Source: an uncultured Butyricicoccus sp. | GTDB taxonomy: Bacteria; Bacillota; Clostridia; Oscillospirales; Butyricicoccaceae | Direction: 5' to 3' | DNA: 64,000 bases | NCBI GenBank assembly: GCA_904420185.1 | Contig: CAJFUJ010000059.1 | Coordinates: 1-64,000 of the forward strand | In this document: positions 1 through 8,012 of the stretch, piece by piece | Numbering within the stretch: position 1 is the first letter of the stretch | Layout: every line of letters starts with the position of its first letter | Made by a program: the position numbers and the translations under genes | Notes under the pieces: generated by a model | Told to the model about the DNA's origin: nothing | Seen by the model: only the letters and a program-made list of their open reading frames with translations | Databases searched by the model: none

Positions 1-31
1 GTCGACAGTTCGAATCTGTTCAACAGCTCCA
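1..31 (+). tRNA. 3' end of a tRNA (probably Thr)
   Basis: The first bases form a complete T-arm (GACAG, loop TTCGAAT, CTGTT), a 7-nt acceptor strand CAACAGC, discriminator T and an encoded CCA. The implied 5' acceptor strand is GCTGTTG. G1-C72 and C2-G71 with U73 fit a clostridial tRNA-Thr, but tRNA-Gly cannot be excluded because the anticodon lies outside the window. Confidence 0.8.
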
Positions 32-37
32 AATTTA

Positions 38-80
38 AAACCCGTATAAACGTTGAAAAGGGCGGTTATACGGGTTTTTT
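38..80 (+). terminator. Rho-independent terminator after the tRNA
   Basis: AAACCCGTATAA pairs perfectly with TTATACGGGTTT and is followed by a T run. It ends the tRNA transcript. From here to 306 I see no supported gene, only a TATAAT at 235-240 that may be the -10 of the two-component operon; no good -35 accompanies it. Confidence 0.85.
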
Positions 81-306
81 GCTATTTTCATATAGGGTTT
101 TATTTCGGTTACTGTTTGGCTGTACAGTCCTTCGCTTGTTCCATTTTAGGCGGCTTAGGGGCTATCTTGGTTGCACCAACAGTTGTATCAAACGTCGGTT
201 CGTTGTCCGTCGCAGATTGTGTATGGTTCATCGTTATAATGGCTGGGATCAATGTATCACCTGATGAGCATTGATGGTAAGACCGTGGTTTTGGGAGGTG
301 ATTAGG

Positions 307-978
307 ATGTACAAAGTTCTGATCGTAGAAGATGACCCTGTAATTGCGGCAGCGGTCGTCAAAGAGCTCAGTAGGTGGGGCCTGGAGGCCAAAGCGGCGA
401 CCGATTTTGCCAATGTCCTGCAAGAATTTGTTCAATACGCGCCGCAGCTGGTGGTTTTGGACATCTCCCTACCTTTTTTCAATGGGTATTACTGGTGCCA
501 GGAGATCCGTAAGCTATCTGGGGTGCCGATTTTGTTTTTGTCCTCCGCAAGCGACAATATGAATATCATCATGGCCATGGATATGGGGGCGGATGACTTT
601 ATCCCCAAGCCCTTTGATCTGTCGGTACTGACCGCAAAGGTACGGGCGTTGTTGCGCCGGACCTATCAGTTTTCGGCCGCGCAAAGCCTGCTGGAACACC
701 GTGGAGCGGTTTTGAACCTAGCCGATGGCACCTTGACCGTTTCCGGCCAAACAGCAGAACTCACGCGCAATGAGTTTCGCATTCTCAAATTGCTCATGGA
801 GCACCGCGGCCAAACGGTTTCCCGCGATACGATTATGACCGACCTGTGGAAAAGCGACAGCTTTATCGATGACAATACATTGACCGTCAACGTCAACCGC
901 CTGCGCAAAAAGCTAGAGGGCTTGGGGCTGCCTGACTTCATTGGCACCAAAAAGGGATTGGGCTACTATGTGAGGTGA
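307..978 (+). CDS. BceR-type OmpR-family response regulator
   Basis: The protein is 223 aa. It has an N-terminal receiver domain with the acidic pair in VEDDP, the phospho-acceptor Asp in VVLDISLP and the conserved Lys in PKPF, followed by an OmpR/PhoB winged-helix DNA-binding domain. ATG 307 was chosen because GGAGGTG lies 6 nt upstream; a longer in-frame extension lacks a site. It is followed by a short-loop sensor kinase and an ABC pair, the standard BceRS-BceAB arrangement. By family knowledge it activates the transporter genes in response to cell-wall-active peptides such as bacitracin. The actual inducer is unknown. Confidence 0.9.
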   Translation: MYKVLIVEDDPVIAAAVVKELSRWGLEAKAATDFANVLQEFVQYAPQLVVLDISLPFFNGYYWCQEIRKLSGVPILFLSSASDNMNIIMAMDMGADDFIPKPFDLSVLTAKVRALLRRTYQFSAAQSLLEHRGAVLNLADGTLTVSGQTAELTRNEFRILKLLMEHRGQTVSRDTIMTDLWKSDSFIDDNTLTVNVNRLRKKLEGLGLPDFIGTKKGLGYYVR

Positions 979-983
979 TCAAT

Positions 984-1961
984 ATGCACGGTTGCAGAGT
1001 GTACATCCTATTGCTGCTCCTGATTTTTTGTTTTGCCGGTATTTTTGCCGCGGTTTTATGGCTGGAGGGCCTGCCGGTGCAGGCGGTTGGCTATGCGCTG
1101 CTGCTGAGTTTGGCGCTCAGCGGCGTGGGATTTGGCGCGTATAGGGTGTATACCCTGCGGCGGCGCGCGCGTATCCGGCAGGTGCTGCGGAACTTGCCCC
1201 AGCAGATGGACGGTTTGCCGCCCGCACATGGGCCGGTGGAAGCCGACTACCAGGCGGCATTGGTGGCGCTCCAGGCGGCGTATGGCAAGCTGGCCACAGA
1301 AAGCGAACGTGTCCGCGCCGAAATGCTGGATTATTACACCCTGTGGGCGCACCAGATCAAGACCCCCATTGCGGCCATGCGGCTGCTGCTGCAAAGCGAG
1401 ACCCACCCCGCCAACCGGGAACTGACAGCCGAACTGTTTCGCATCGAGCAGTATGCGGATATGGTGCTGCAATATTTGCGGCTGAACGGCAGGGTTAGCG
1501 ATTTTGCGTTCCAAACCTGCGCGCTGGACGAGATCGTGCGGCGGGCGGTGCGCAAGTATGCGCCGCTGTTTATCCGCAGCCGGGTGCAGTTGGCGTATGA
1601 CGGCCTATCGGGCCAGGTGCTGACCGATGAAAAGTGGCTAGGTTTTGTGGTCGAGCAGCTGCTGTCCAACGCGCTCAAATATACGCCGCAAGGCGTTGTG
1701 ACGATCACCCAAGACGGCCCGCAGACCCTTGTCATCCAGGATACTGGCATCGGCATTGCGGCCGAAGATTTGCCGCGCGTGTGTGAAAAGGGCTTCACCG
1801 GCTACAACGGGCGGGCCGGGCACAAATCAACCGGCATTGGCCTGTATCTGTGCAGCCGCATTTTAAAGCAGCTCGGCCATGGGTTTTCCATCGCTTCCGA
1901 GCAGGGCAAGGGCACGCGCGTCACCATCGATTTGTCCACCGTGTCCATCCCGCGCGAGTAA
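984..1961 (+). CDS. BceS-type intramembrane-sensing histidine kinase
   Basis: This 325-aa kinase has two N-terminal membrane helices (about residues 5-25 and 30-52) joined by only a few residues, so it has almost no extracytoplasmic sensor. A dimerisation/phosphorylation region with the H-box HQIKTP follows, then an HATPase domain with N-box (LLSNALKYT) and G-boxes (DTGIGI, STGIGLYL). Such kinases sense through their cognate BceAB-type transporter. ATG 984 sits 6 nt after GTGAGGTG; GTG 975 overlapping the upstream stop is a less likely start. It forms one operon with the regulator gene just upstream. Confidence 0.9.
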   Translation: MHGCRVYILLLLLIFCFAGIFAAVLWLEGLPVQAVGYALLLSLALSGVGFGAYRVYTLRRRARIRQVLRNLPQQMDGLPPAHGPVEADYQAALVALQAAYGKLATESERVRAEMLDYYTLWAHQIKTPIAAMRLLLQSETHPANRELTAELFRIEQYADMVLQYLRLNGRVSDFAFQTCALDEIVRRAVRKYAPLFIRSRVQLAYDGLSGQVLTDEKWLGFVVEQLLSNALKYTPQGVVTITQDGPQTLVIQDTGIGIAAEDLPRVCEKGFTGYNGRAGHKSTGIGLYLCSRILKQLGHGFSIASEQGKGTRVTIDLSTVSIPRE

Positions 1962-1962
1962 A

Positions 1963-2038
1963 CTTACAAAACTGTAAGGAATGCTGCCCCAAATGTAAGC
2001 GCAGGCGATGGCAGCGCGCCCCATTCGCACGGTATAAT
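1963..2038 (+). promoter_or_regulatory. Probable BceR-dependent promoter of the ABC genes
   Basis: A perfect inverted repeat CTTACA-AAAC-TGTAAG starts two bases after the kinase stop (1963-1978). A second TGTAAG half-site lies at 1994-1999, exactly 21 bp (two helical turns) later. A perfect TATAAT -10 occurs at 2033-2038 with no recognisable -35 at 2010-2016, as expected for an activator-dependent promoter. The arrangement suggests the ABC pair is induced separately from the two-component genes. Confidence 0.65.
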
Positions 2039-2072
2039 AGGGACACACAACCGAAAGGAGCGTGCGAATACG

Positions 2073-2840
2073 ATGGCGATTTTGGAAGTAGAAGGGTTGG
2101 GGAAAATTTATACCCCACGGTTTGGCGGCGCCAAGGTCACGGCGCTGACCCATGTGACGTTTTCGGTCGAGCAGGGCGAATACGTCGCCATCATGGGCGA
2201 ATCGGGCAGCGGCAAAACTACACTGCTCAACATCCTGGCCGCACTGGACCGTCCCACAAGCGGCGAGGTGCGGCTCAATGGCCGCAACTTGGCCGACATC
2301 CCCGAACGGGAGATTGCCGCCTTCCGGCGGGACAACCTGGGCTTTGTGTTCCAGGAATTCAACCTGCTCGATACCTTTTCGCTGCGGGACAATATTTTCC
2401 TGCCGCTGGTTTTGGCGGGCCAGCGGCAGGAGGAGATGGAAAACCGGCTGGCGCCCCTGGCGCGCAAGCTGGAGATTGCCGATCTGCTCGACAAATTCCC
2501 CTATGAGGTGTCCGGCGGGCAAAAGCAGCGGGCCGCAGTCGCCCGGGCGCTGATCACCCATCCCCAGATCGTGCTGGCCGACGAACCGACCGGAGCGCTG
2601 GATTCGCGTGCCTCCAGCCACTTGCTGCGTCTGTTCGGCGAGATCAACCGCGACGGGCAGACCATTCTGATGGTGACCCATTCGGTCATGGCAGCCAGCC
2701 ACGCCAGCCGGGTGCTGTTCATCAAGGACGGCGCAGTGTTCCACCAGCTTTACCGTGCGGGGATGCGCGAAGAGACCATGTTCGTCAAAATTTCCGACAC
2801 CCTGACCATGCTGCAAACAGGGGGTGAACGGGATGCATAA
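2073..2840 (+). CDS. BceA-type ABC transporter ATPase
   Basis: A 255-aa nucleotide-binding subunit of the MacB/FtsE/BceA group. Walker A is GESGSGKTT, the signature is VSGGQKQR and Walker B runs into ADEPTGALD. The ribosome binding site AAAGGAG lies about 12 nt upstream. It overlaps the permease gene by 8 bp, so the two are translationally coupled. With the large permease it should form a peptide-antibiotic detoxification transporter that also signals to the kinase at 984-1961. Confidence 0.92.
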   Translation: MAILEVEGLGKIYTPRFGGAKVTALTHVTFSVEQGEYVAIMGESGSGKTTLLNILAALDRPTSGEVRLNGRNLADIPEREIAAFRRDNLGFVFQEFNLLDTFSLRDNIFLPLVLAGQRQEEMENRLAPLARKLEIADLLDKFPYEVSGGQKQRAAVARALITHPQIVLADEPTGALDSRASSHLLRLFGEINRDGQTILMVTHSVMAASHASRVLFIKDGAVFHQLYRAGMREETMFVKISDTLTMLQTGGERDA

Positions 2841-4839
2841 AGCCCTGTACCCCCGGCTGGCGGCGCAGAATATCTGGCGCGATGCCCGCTTTTACGGCCC
2901 CTATCTGCTGACCATTTTGTGTACGGTCGCAGCGTTTTACATCACCTATACGCTGGCAGGTGCGCAGGATTTACCCCAATATACCCGCTACGCCTATCTG
3001 TCCATGTTTATGACGATTGGCTGCTGGGTGATCGGACTGTTTTCGGTCATTTTCCTATTTTATACCAACGGGTTTTTGATAAAGCGCCGCAAAAAGGAAC
3101 TGGGGCTCTATAACGTCCTGGGCATGGGCAAGCGGCATATCGCCTGCGTGCTGGGTATGGAAACCCTGTATTTCGCGCTGGCCGGCATTGTGGGCGGCAT
3201 TTTGCTGGGCATGCTGCTGCAAAAGCTGGTCACCCTGCTGCTGTTCCGGCTGATGCGGCTGGAGGGCAGCGGCTTTGGGTTTTACATTTCACCGGGCGCA
3301 ATCGGTGCGACAGTGATCTGGTTCGGGTGCATTTTGCTGGTCAACCTGCTGGTCAATTTGCGGCGGATTCATGTGCAGAACCCGCTGGAAACCATGCGGG
3401 AGGGCAGTGCGGGCGAGCGTGAACCCAAAACCCGGCTGCTGCTGGCTGTGGCGGGGGTTATCTGCCTGGGCGGCGGTTATGCAATCTCGCTGCTGGTGCG
3501 TGACGCGATTGAGGCGTTTGCCTTCTATTTTGTGGCGGTCTTTTTGGTCATCATCGGCACCTATTGCCTGTTTACGGCGGTGAGCATCGCCGTGCTCAAG
3601 GCGCTGCGCGCCAACAAGGGGTTCTATTACCGGCCGCAGGCGTTCATTACGGTGTCCGGTATGCTCTACCGTATGAAGCGCAACGCGGTCGGGCTGGCCA
3701 ACATCTGCATCCTGTCCACCATGGTGCTGGTCATGGTGTCCGGCACCTTGGCCCTATTCCTGGGGACGAGTGACGCCGTCCAGCGGATGTATCCCGGGGA
3801 CATCAACCTAGAGGTGCGGTACAACGACCTATCCGGCGAGCCCTTCCAGCCGGACGCCATGCTGGACGCCGTCGAGCAGACCATCCAGGAGCAAGGGCTG
3901 GCGGTTGCAGACGTGCGCACAACCAGCTATCTGTCGCTGAGCATCGATTGGACGGCTGACGGCAGCGCCCAACTCAACCCGTCCGGCGGCAGTGCGCTGT
4001 ATGCGATGACCGCCGACGCCTACGCCGCCCAGACCGGCCAGGCCCGGCCGGTGCTCCAGCCAAATGAAGCGCTTGTGCGCATCTGGTACGACCTGGGCGA
4101 CTCGCTGGATATCCTGTCGGACAGCGGCACGCTGACCTATGCCGTGCAGCCGGGCGGGGAAACCATCCCGCTGCTGCCAGTAGAAACCGGGACCGAAAGC
4201 CAGAACGTCGCCATAGTGGTGGCTGATGAAGCGGCGCTGCTGCGTCTGGCGCAGGCTGCCCAGACGCCGGACGGGCAGACCAGCCCCATGCGCTGGCACG
4301 CCTACATCGACACCACCGGTACGGATGCGCAAAAGATCGCCTGTGCGCAGGCGCTTTCCGACTGGAACGCGGTCGACAACGGGCAGGACACCGGCCAGTG
4401 GCACTATTACGCCGTGGTGAGCCAGGCCGACCGGGCGGGCGAGATGTACGCCCTAAACGGCGGGTTCTTTTTCCTGGGCGTCTTTCTGGGGCTGGTGTTC
4501 CTGCTGGCCGCTGTGCTCATTTTGTATTACAAGCAAATTTCCGAGGGCTACGAGGACTGCGAGCGCTATCAAATCATGCAAAAGGTCGGGCTGGACAAAA
4601 AGATGGTGCGCCGGTCGGTCAACGCGCAGATTTTGGTGGTGTTTTTCCTGCCGCTCGCGGTGGCGGCCATCCATGTGGCCTTTGACTTCCGCCTGATGGT
4701 GCAGCTGCTCAGCCTGTTCGGGTTGAGCAATGTGCCCCTGACGCTGGCCTGCACGGTGGGCAGCCTGCTCGGCTTTGCGCTGCTGTATGGCGGGGTGTAT
4801 TGGCTGACCGCACGGGCCTATTACCGCATCGTGCAATAG
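2833..4839 (+). CDS. BceB-type ABC transporter permease (FtsX-like)
   Basis: A 668-aa membrane protein with one N-terminal helix, three helices carrying an FtsX core (about residues 45-185), further helices near 200-315, a large extracellular domain (about 330-535) between helices, and a C-terminal FtsX core with three helices. This ten-helix plan with one large external loop is the hallmark of BceB permeases, where the loop contacts the antibiotic-lipid complex. ATG 2833 lies 9 nt after a GTG in the same frame and follows a G-rich ribosome binding site inside bceA. Length matches the family. Confidence 0.92.
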   Translation: MHKALYPRLAAQNIWRDARFYGPYLLTILCTVAAFYITYTLAGAQDLPQYTRYAYLSMFMTIGCWVIGLFSVIFLFYTNGFLIKRRKKELGLYNVLGMGKRHIACVLGMETLYFALAGIVGGILLGMLLQKLVTLLLFRLMRLEGSGFGFYISPGAIGATVIWFGCILLVNLLVNLRRIHVQNPLETMREGSAGEREPKTRLLLAVAGVICLGGGYAISLLVRDAIEAFAFYFVAVFLVIIGTYCLFTAVSIAVLKALRANKGFYYRPQAFITVSGMLYRMKRNAVGLANICILSTMVLVMVSGTLALFLGTSDAVQRMYPGDINLEVRYNDLSGEPFQPDAMLDAVEQTIQEQGLAVADVRTTSYLSLSIDWTADGSAQLNPSGGSALYAMTADAYAAQTGQARPVLQPNEALVRIWYDLGDSLDILSDSGTLTYAVQPGGETIPLLPVETGTESQNVAIVVADEAALLRLAQAAQTPDGQTSPMRWHAYIDTTGTDAQKIACAQALSDWNAVDNGQDTGQWHYYAVVSQADRAGEMYALNGGFFFLGVFLGLVFLLAAVLILYYKQISEGYEDCERYQIMQKVGLDKKMVRRSVNAQILVVFFLPLAVAAIHVAFDFRLMVQLLSLFGLSNVPLTLACTVGSLLGFALLYGGVYWLTARAYYRIVQ

Positions 4840-4865
4840 CAAAGCCCCCGCAGAGGAGGTGCGAT

Positions 4866-5399
4866 ATGCAATATACAAGTTGGTACACATCCCCGCTGGG
4901 TAGGTTGCTGCTCGCAGCAGACGACAGCGGCCTGACCGGGGCGTGGTTTGAAGGGCAGAAATACTTTGCCCGGCACCTGGACGCGGCGCACGCCGAACGG
5001 CAAACGCCGCACTTGGAACAGGCCGGGCGGTGGCTGGATGTGTACTTTTCCGGGTACGAGCCGGGTTTTCCCGTGCCGCTGCACCCGATGGGTACCGCCT
5101 TTCAAACGGCGGTGTGGCAGCTGCTGTGCGCCATCCCCTACGGGCAGACGCGGACCTATGGCCAACTGGCCGCACAGCTAGCTAGCCAAATGGGGCGGGC
5201 ATATTTGTCCGCCCAGGCGGTTGGCGGGGCGGTGGGCCGCAACCCGATTTCCATCTTTGTCCCCTGCCACCGGGTAGTGGGGGCGACGGGCAGTCTGACT
5301 GGCTACGCGGGCGGACTGGACAGAAAAATGGCGTTGCTCGGCCTGGAAAAGGCCGACCGGACCGCCCTATTTATCCCCAAACCCAAACACACGCCATAA
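4866..5399 (+). CDS. ogt: Methylated-DNA--[protein]-cysteine S-methyltransferase
   Basis: A 177-aa suicide repair protein that moves the methyl group of O6-methylguanine to its own cysteine. The active-site motif PCHRVVG is present, with the upstream helix-turn-helix region (YGQTRTYGQLA) and the downstream GYAGGLDRK substrate loop. Length and layout match Ogt/MGMT without an Ada regulatory domain. The start follows GAGGAGGTG. It is 26 bp after the permease gene and may be co-transcribed with it, and it ends at a strong hairpin. Confidence 0.95.
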   Translation: MQYTSWYTSPLGRLLLAADDSGLTGAWFEGQKYFARHLDAAHAERQTPHLEQAGRWLDVYFSGYEPGFPVPLHPMGTAFQTAVWQLLCAIPYGQTRTYGQLAAQLASQMGRAYLSAQAVGGAVGRNPISIFVPCHRVVGATGSLTGYAGGLDRKMALLGLEKADRTALFIPKPKHTP

Positions 5400-5443
5400 A
5401 AAATGCGTGGGAACCGATCGATTGGATGGTTCCCACGCATTTT
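5399..5443. terminator. Bidirectional terminator between ogt and the serpin gene
   Basis: A 15-16 bp near-perfect inverted repeat (AAATGCGTGGGAACC with GGTTCCCACGCATTT) with A and T runs on its two sides lies between converging genes and can stop transcription from both directions. Confidence 0.85.
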
Positions 5444-5448
5444 GTGCT

Positions 5449-6726
5449 TCAGGCAGCAGTTGGCTGCGCGCACACGCCGATGAACAGCGGTGTACCATTG
5501 GATGCGGTTAAGATGTACAGGAACGGCCGATCGAGTTTCATTTCGGCCGTGCCTTCGGGCAGGCTAGAGCCAGCATATCCTAGCTCGGTGTAAGCGGCGG
5601 CTTCAACGCCTTTTTCGTTGACGTCGATATAGGTCTGCTGGGTTGCCGACGCCAAATAAGCCGGCTGGGCGGTGGTCATCGCACTTAAATCGGCGCGTTC
5701 GGCATCAAACAGGTCGGTCACGCCGCAGCCTTGCAGCATGGCTTTCAGGTCCAACTTGCTGTCATAGGTAAATTTGGGGACCGACCACAGGATGCGGCCC
5801 GAACTGACTGCATTCTCGTCCGATAGGATCGCAGCCAGGCTTTCGCGGGTGAGCAGGCTGGAGAGGGGCGTATCCTCATCTGGCAACACAAAGGTGACCC
5901 ACCCCAGGTTTTTCAAGCCCAGGCTGGCTGATAGATATCCGTCCGCGCGGACAAAGGAGCCGATATCCTCCCGGTGCATGTAAGTGGCATTTTGGCTGCT
6001 GCCGTCGGCCAGATAGAAGGGCTCGACCGTGTTTTCGGTCTCGTCGAAGAGGTCAGTCCATTCGTCTTTGAGGTAGATGGTGTTCATCAGGTACAGGATG
6101 CTGTCCGCCGAGGGCTCGATGATGGGCTGGATTTTGCCGCCTGTGTGCTCGGAGACCCACTGCTCCATGGCTGTAACCGTGGCGGGTGCGTTCAAATCAG
6201 CCGTGTAAAGCCATGCGTAAAAGTCGGACGAAGCGGTCTGGGTAAAGTCCGGCATAAAGGCAGCGGTTTCCTCCATCCATAGGGCGTTGGCAATTTGGAG
6301 GGCGCCAATCTCGTTGTCGGTGTACAGCAATCGGTAGAGGTTGCTGCAGCTTTGGGTCAGGGAAGCGGCATCCTCTGCGCCCAGCAGGTCGAGCAGCTGG
6401 GACTGGGTATCGCCCGCCGCGCCCGAAGCGGTCAGCGCCAGGGCAAAGTACAGGCTGGCCGGGGAATAGCAGGCATTTTCCGCACCGGTGAGCAGCCCTG
6501 CCGCGGTTTGGGCAGAGAACTCGTCCACAGCGGCCAGGAATTCGTCGCTGACCGGGTTTTGCTCGCGGATGTCAAAGGCCGCGTCAAAGTCCTCGAAAGC
6601 GGGCGCGGACAGGGCAGCCGGTGCAGCCGCCTGGGTGACCGAATCGGGCAGTGACCCGGCCGGTGCATATACCGCCCCCAGCGGCAAGGTGACCGAGAGC
6701 AACAGGGAAAGCATTTCTTGGATCAT
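5449..6726 (-). CDS. Serpin-family serine protease inhibitor, secreted
   Basis: A 425-aa protein with serpin features along its length: the helix-B motif ENACYSPASLYFALAL, the WVSEHTGGKI segment, the breach/shutter region, a reactive-loop hinge EKGVEAAAYTEL and the C-terminal signature LDRPFLYIL. The Ala-rich hinge (P15 Gly, P12-P10 Ala) points to an inhibitory serpin. The scissile bond falls within GYAGSSLPEG; exact P1 is uncertain because the loop is about three residues longer than in antitrypsin. A hydrophobic N-terminus suggests export, although it lacks the usual basic residues. An AAGGAG site precedes the ATG. Bacterial serpins from gut species are known to act on host or neighbour proteases. 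Confidence 0.9.
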   Translation of the reverse strand: MIQEMLSLLLSVTLPLGAVYAPAGSLPDSVTQAAAPAALSAPAFEDFDAAFDIREQNPVSDEFLAAVDEFSAQTAAGLLTGAENACYSPASLYFALALTASGAAGDTQSQLLDLLGAEDAASLTQSCSNLYRLLYTDNEIGALQIANALWMEETAAFMPDFTQTASSDFYAWLYTADLNAPATVTAMEQWVSEHTGGKIQPIIEPSADSILYLMNTIYLKDEWTDLFDETENTVEPFYLADGSSQNATYMHREDIGSFVRADGYLSASLGLKNLGWVTFVLPDEDTPLSSLLTRESLAAILSDENAVSSGRILWSVPKFTYDSKLDLKAMLQGCGVTDLFDAERADLSAMTTAQPAYLASATQQTYIDVNEKGVEAAAYTELGYAGSSLPEGTAEMKLDRPFLYILTASNGTPLFIGVCAQPTAA

Positions 6727-6857
6727 GATGGTTCACTCCTTCTTCTCAAGATTTGGTGGGATCGGTTGATACTTTTTAGACGGTACAACCGGGCGGTTTG
6801 TTCCCCAAAAGGAGAGAATTTTTGGCCGGGACGCAAAAAATAGCCTTGGAAAGATGG

Positions 6858-7442
6858 TTATGCGTCCACGTTGATCGCAATCATGGGTTCGTAGGAGTTT
6901 TCGATGGATTCACCATCTGCGCTGAAAATAGAGATGTCAAGCATGCCCTCCATGTGGAACAGATCCTCTAAATTTTCGACGGGCGTGGGATCGGGTTTGG
7001 TATTCTGCTCAATGACAAAGGAAAGTTCCTTGCTTTTGCCAGGCATCGGGCCAAGATTACCGTCAATCAAAACCGTTCTGACACTTTCATCTCCGATATA
7101 GAGATCCTGGAAAGAACATAGGAGCTTTCGATCGCTGTTGTTCGTAACCTTCAGCGTCAAACATTTATCCAACATGTTGTCCATCATGCGCTCAAAGAAG
7201 CCGCTCAGCTCCACCGTAATATTTTCGTCTTCATACAGCAAAACCGCAGGATTCAGCTCGATCACACGCTCTTCCGATTCCGCCTGTTGGGAATTGGCTG
7301 CGCTCTGGCTGGGCGAAGCGCTGCTCTGCTGGGCTGTACTACCGGCGGTGCTGTTGCCGGCAGCATTGTCGTTCCCCCCGCAGGCCGCAAGCAGAGTCAA
7401 TAGCAAGACAGTGGTCAATAGGCAGCATATAGGCTTTTTCAT
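6858..7442 (-). CDS. Lipoprotein of unknown function
   Basis: The 194-aa product starts MKKPICCLL and has a signal peptide ending in the lipobox LLAAC, so it is a predicted lipid-anchored surface protein. A Ser/Ala/Gln-rich linker (about residues 25-60) precedes one beta-rich domain containing ITVELSGFF and LTLKVTNNSDRKL, which resembles immunoglobulin-like DUF4352/DUF5067-type modules, though I cannot assign it. The ATG at 7442 with GGAG upstream was preferred over longer in-frame starts because it gives a proper signal peptide. It has its own promoter at 7486-7514. Confidence 0.75.
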   Translation of the reverse strand: MKKPICCLLTTVLLLTLLAACGGNDNAAGNSTAGSTAQQSSASPSQSAANSQQAESEERVIELNPAVLLYEDENITVELSGFFERMMDNMLDKCLTLKVTNNSDRKLLCSFQDLYIGDESVRTVLIDGNLGPMPGKSKELSFVIEQNTKPDPTPVENLEDLFHMEGMLDISIFSADGESIENSYEPMIAINVDA

Positions 7443-7485
7443 AAACAGGACTCCTCTTTTTCTATGATTTAGATTTGACACGTCC

Positions 7486-7514
7486 AGTGTATTACTTCCC
7501 CTGTATTTTGTCAA
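7486..7514 (-). promoter_or_regulatory. Sigma-A promoter of the lipoprotein gene
   Basis: On the minus strand TTGACA (7509-7514) is separated by 17 bp from TACACT (7486-7491), about 45 bp before the lipoprotein start. Confidence 0.65.
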
Positions 7515-7601
7515 CATTTTATTCGGTTTTGTTGTTATATGATGAAGAAAGGTCTGCGCCAGGGACACGGCTTACAAAGCAGTGGAATGTTTATGAGAGG
7601 G

Positions 7602-7645
7602 TTGACAGACATGCTACATTGTTATACAATATAGTTACTATATTG
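7602..7645 (+). promoter_or_regulatory. Promoter and PadR-type operator
   Basis: TTGACA (7602-7607) and TACAAT (7625-7630) are 17 bp apart. An 8-bp perfect inverted repeat CAATATAG-TTA-CTATATTG (7627-7645) overlaps the -10 and the expected start of transcription. This is where a PadR repressor would block its own promoter, with the padR start only 25 bp further on. Confidence 0.75.
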
Positions 7646-7670
7646 CGATACAAGATAGTGAGGTGAAAGT

Positions 7671-8012
7671 ATGATCCCCTCGCAAATGCTCAAGGGGACG
7701 CTGGAGGGCTGTATCTTGGGGATTCTCGGGCAACAGGAAACCTACGGGTATGTGATTTCACAAAAGCTGGAGGCCTACGGCTTTGGGAAAATTGCAGAAG
7801 GAACCATCTATCCCTTGCTGCTGCGTCTGGAAAAAAACGGACGAATCCAGGCCGTCTACCGGCCATCGGAAACCGGGCCCAAACGCAAATACTATTCGCT
7901 GACCCCGGCAGGACAGGCCGAATGGGCAGCCTTTCAGGCAAATTACTTGGAGTTACAGCAAGCAGTCAACCGGTTGCTACGCGACACGATGAAAGGAGAG
8001 AATCGGTCATGA
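7671..8012 (+). CDS. PadR-family transcriptional repressor
   Basis: A 113-aa winged-helix regulator with the typical PadR core: LKGTLEGCILGIL, YGYVISQKL, EGTIYPLLLRLEKNGRI and the wing RKYYSLTPAG. Length is that of the small PadR-s2 type. GTGAGGTG precedes ATG 7671. It overlaps the next gene by 4 bp (ATGA), the usual pairing of PadR with a membrane partner. It probably represses its own operon through the palindrome at 7627-7645. The ligand is unknown. Confidence 0.92.
   Translation: MIPSQMLKGTLEGCILGILGQQETYGYVISQKLEAYGFGKIAEGTIYPLLLRLEKNGRIQAVYRPSETGPKRKYYSLTPAGQAEWAAFQANYLELQQAVNRLLRDTMKGENRS

Noticed and set aside
53..435. Small open frames on both strands before the response regulator
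   Set aside because: They have no convincing ribosome site or family features, overlap each other and the terminator, and one runs antisense into the regulator gene.
1863..2816. Long minus-strand open frame opposite the ABC ATPase gene
   Set aside because: It is a GC-rich shadow frame opposite a gene with all ABC motifs; composition (many His, Gln, Arg, Gly) is typical of antisense frames. The same holds for long frames opposite the ABC operon at 24095-25132 and the SLH gene at 33641-34585.
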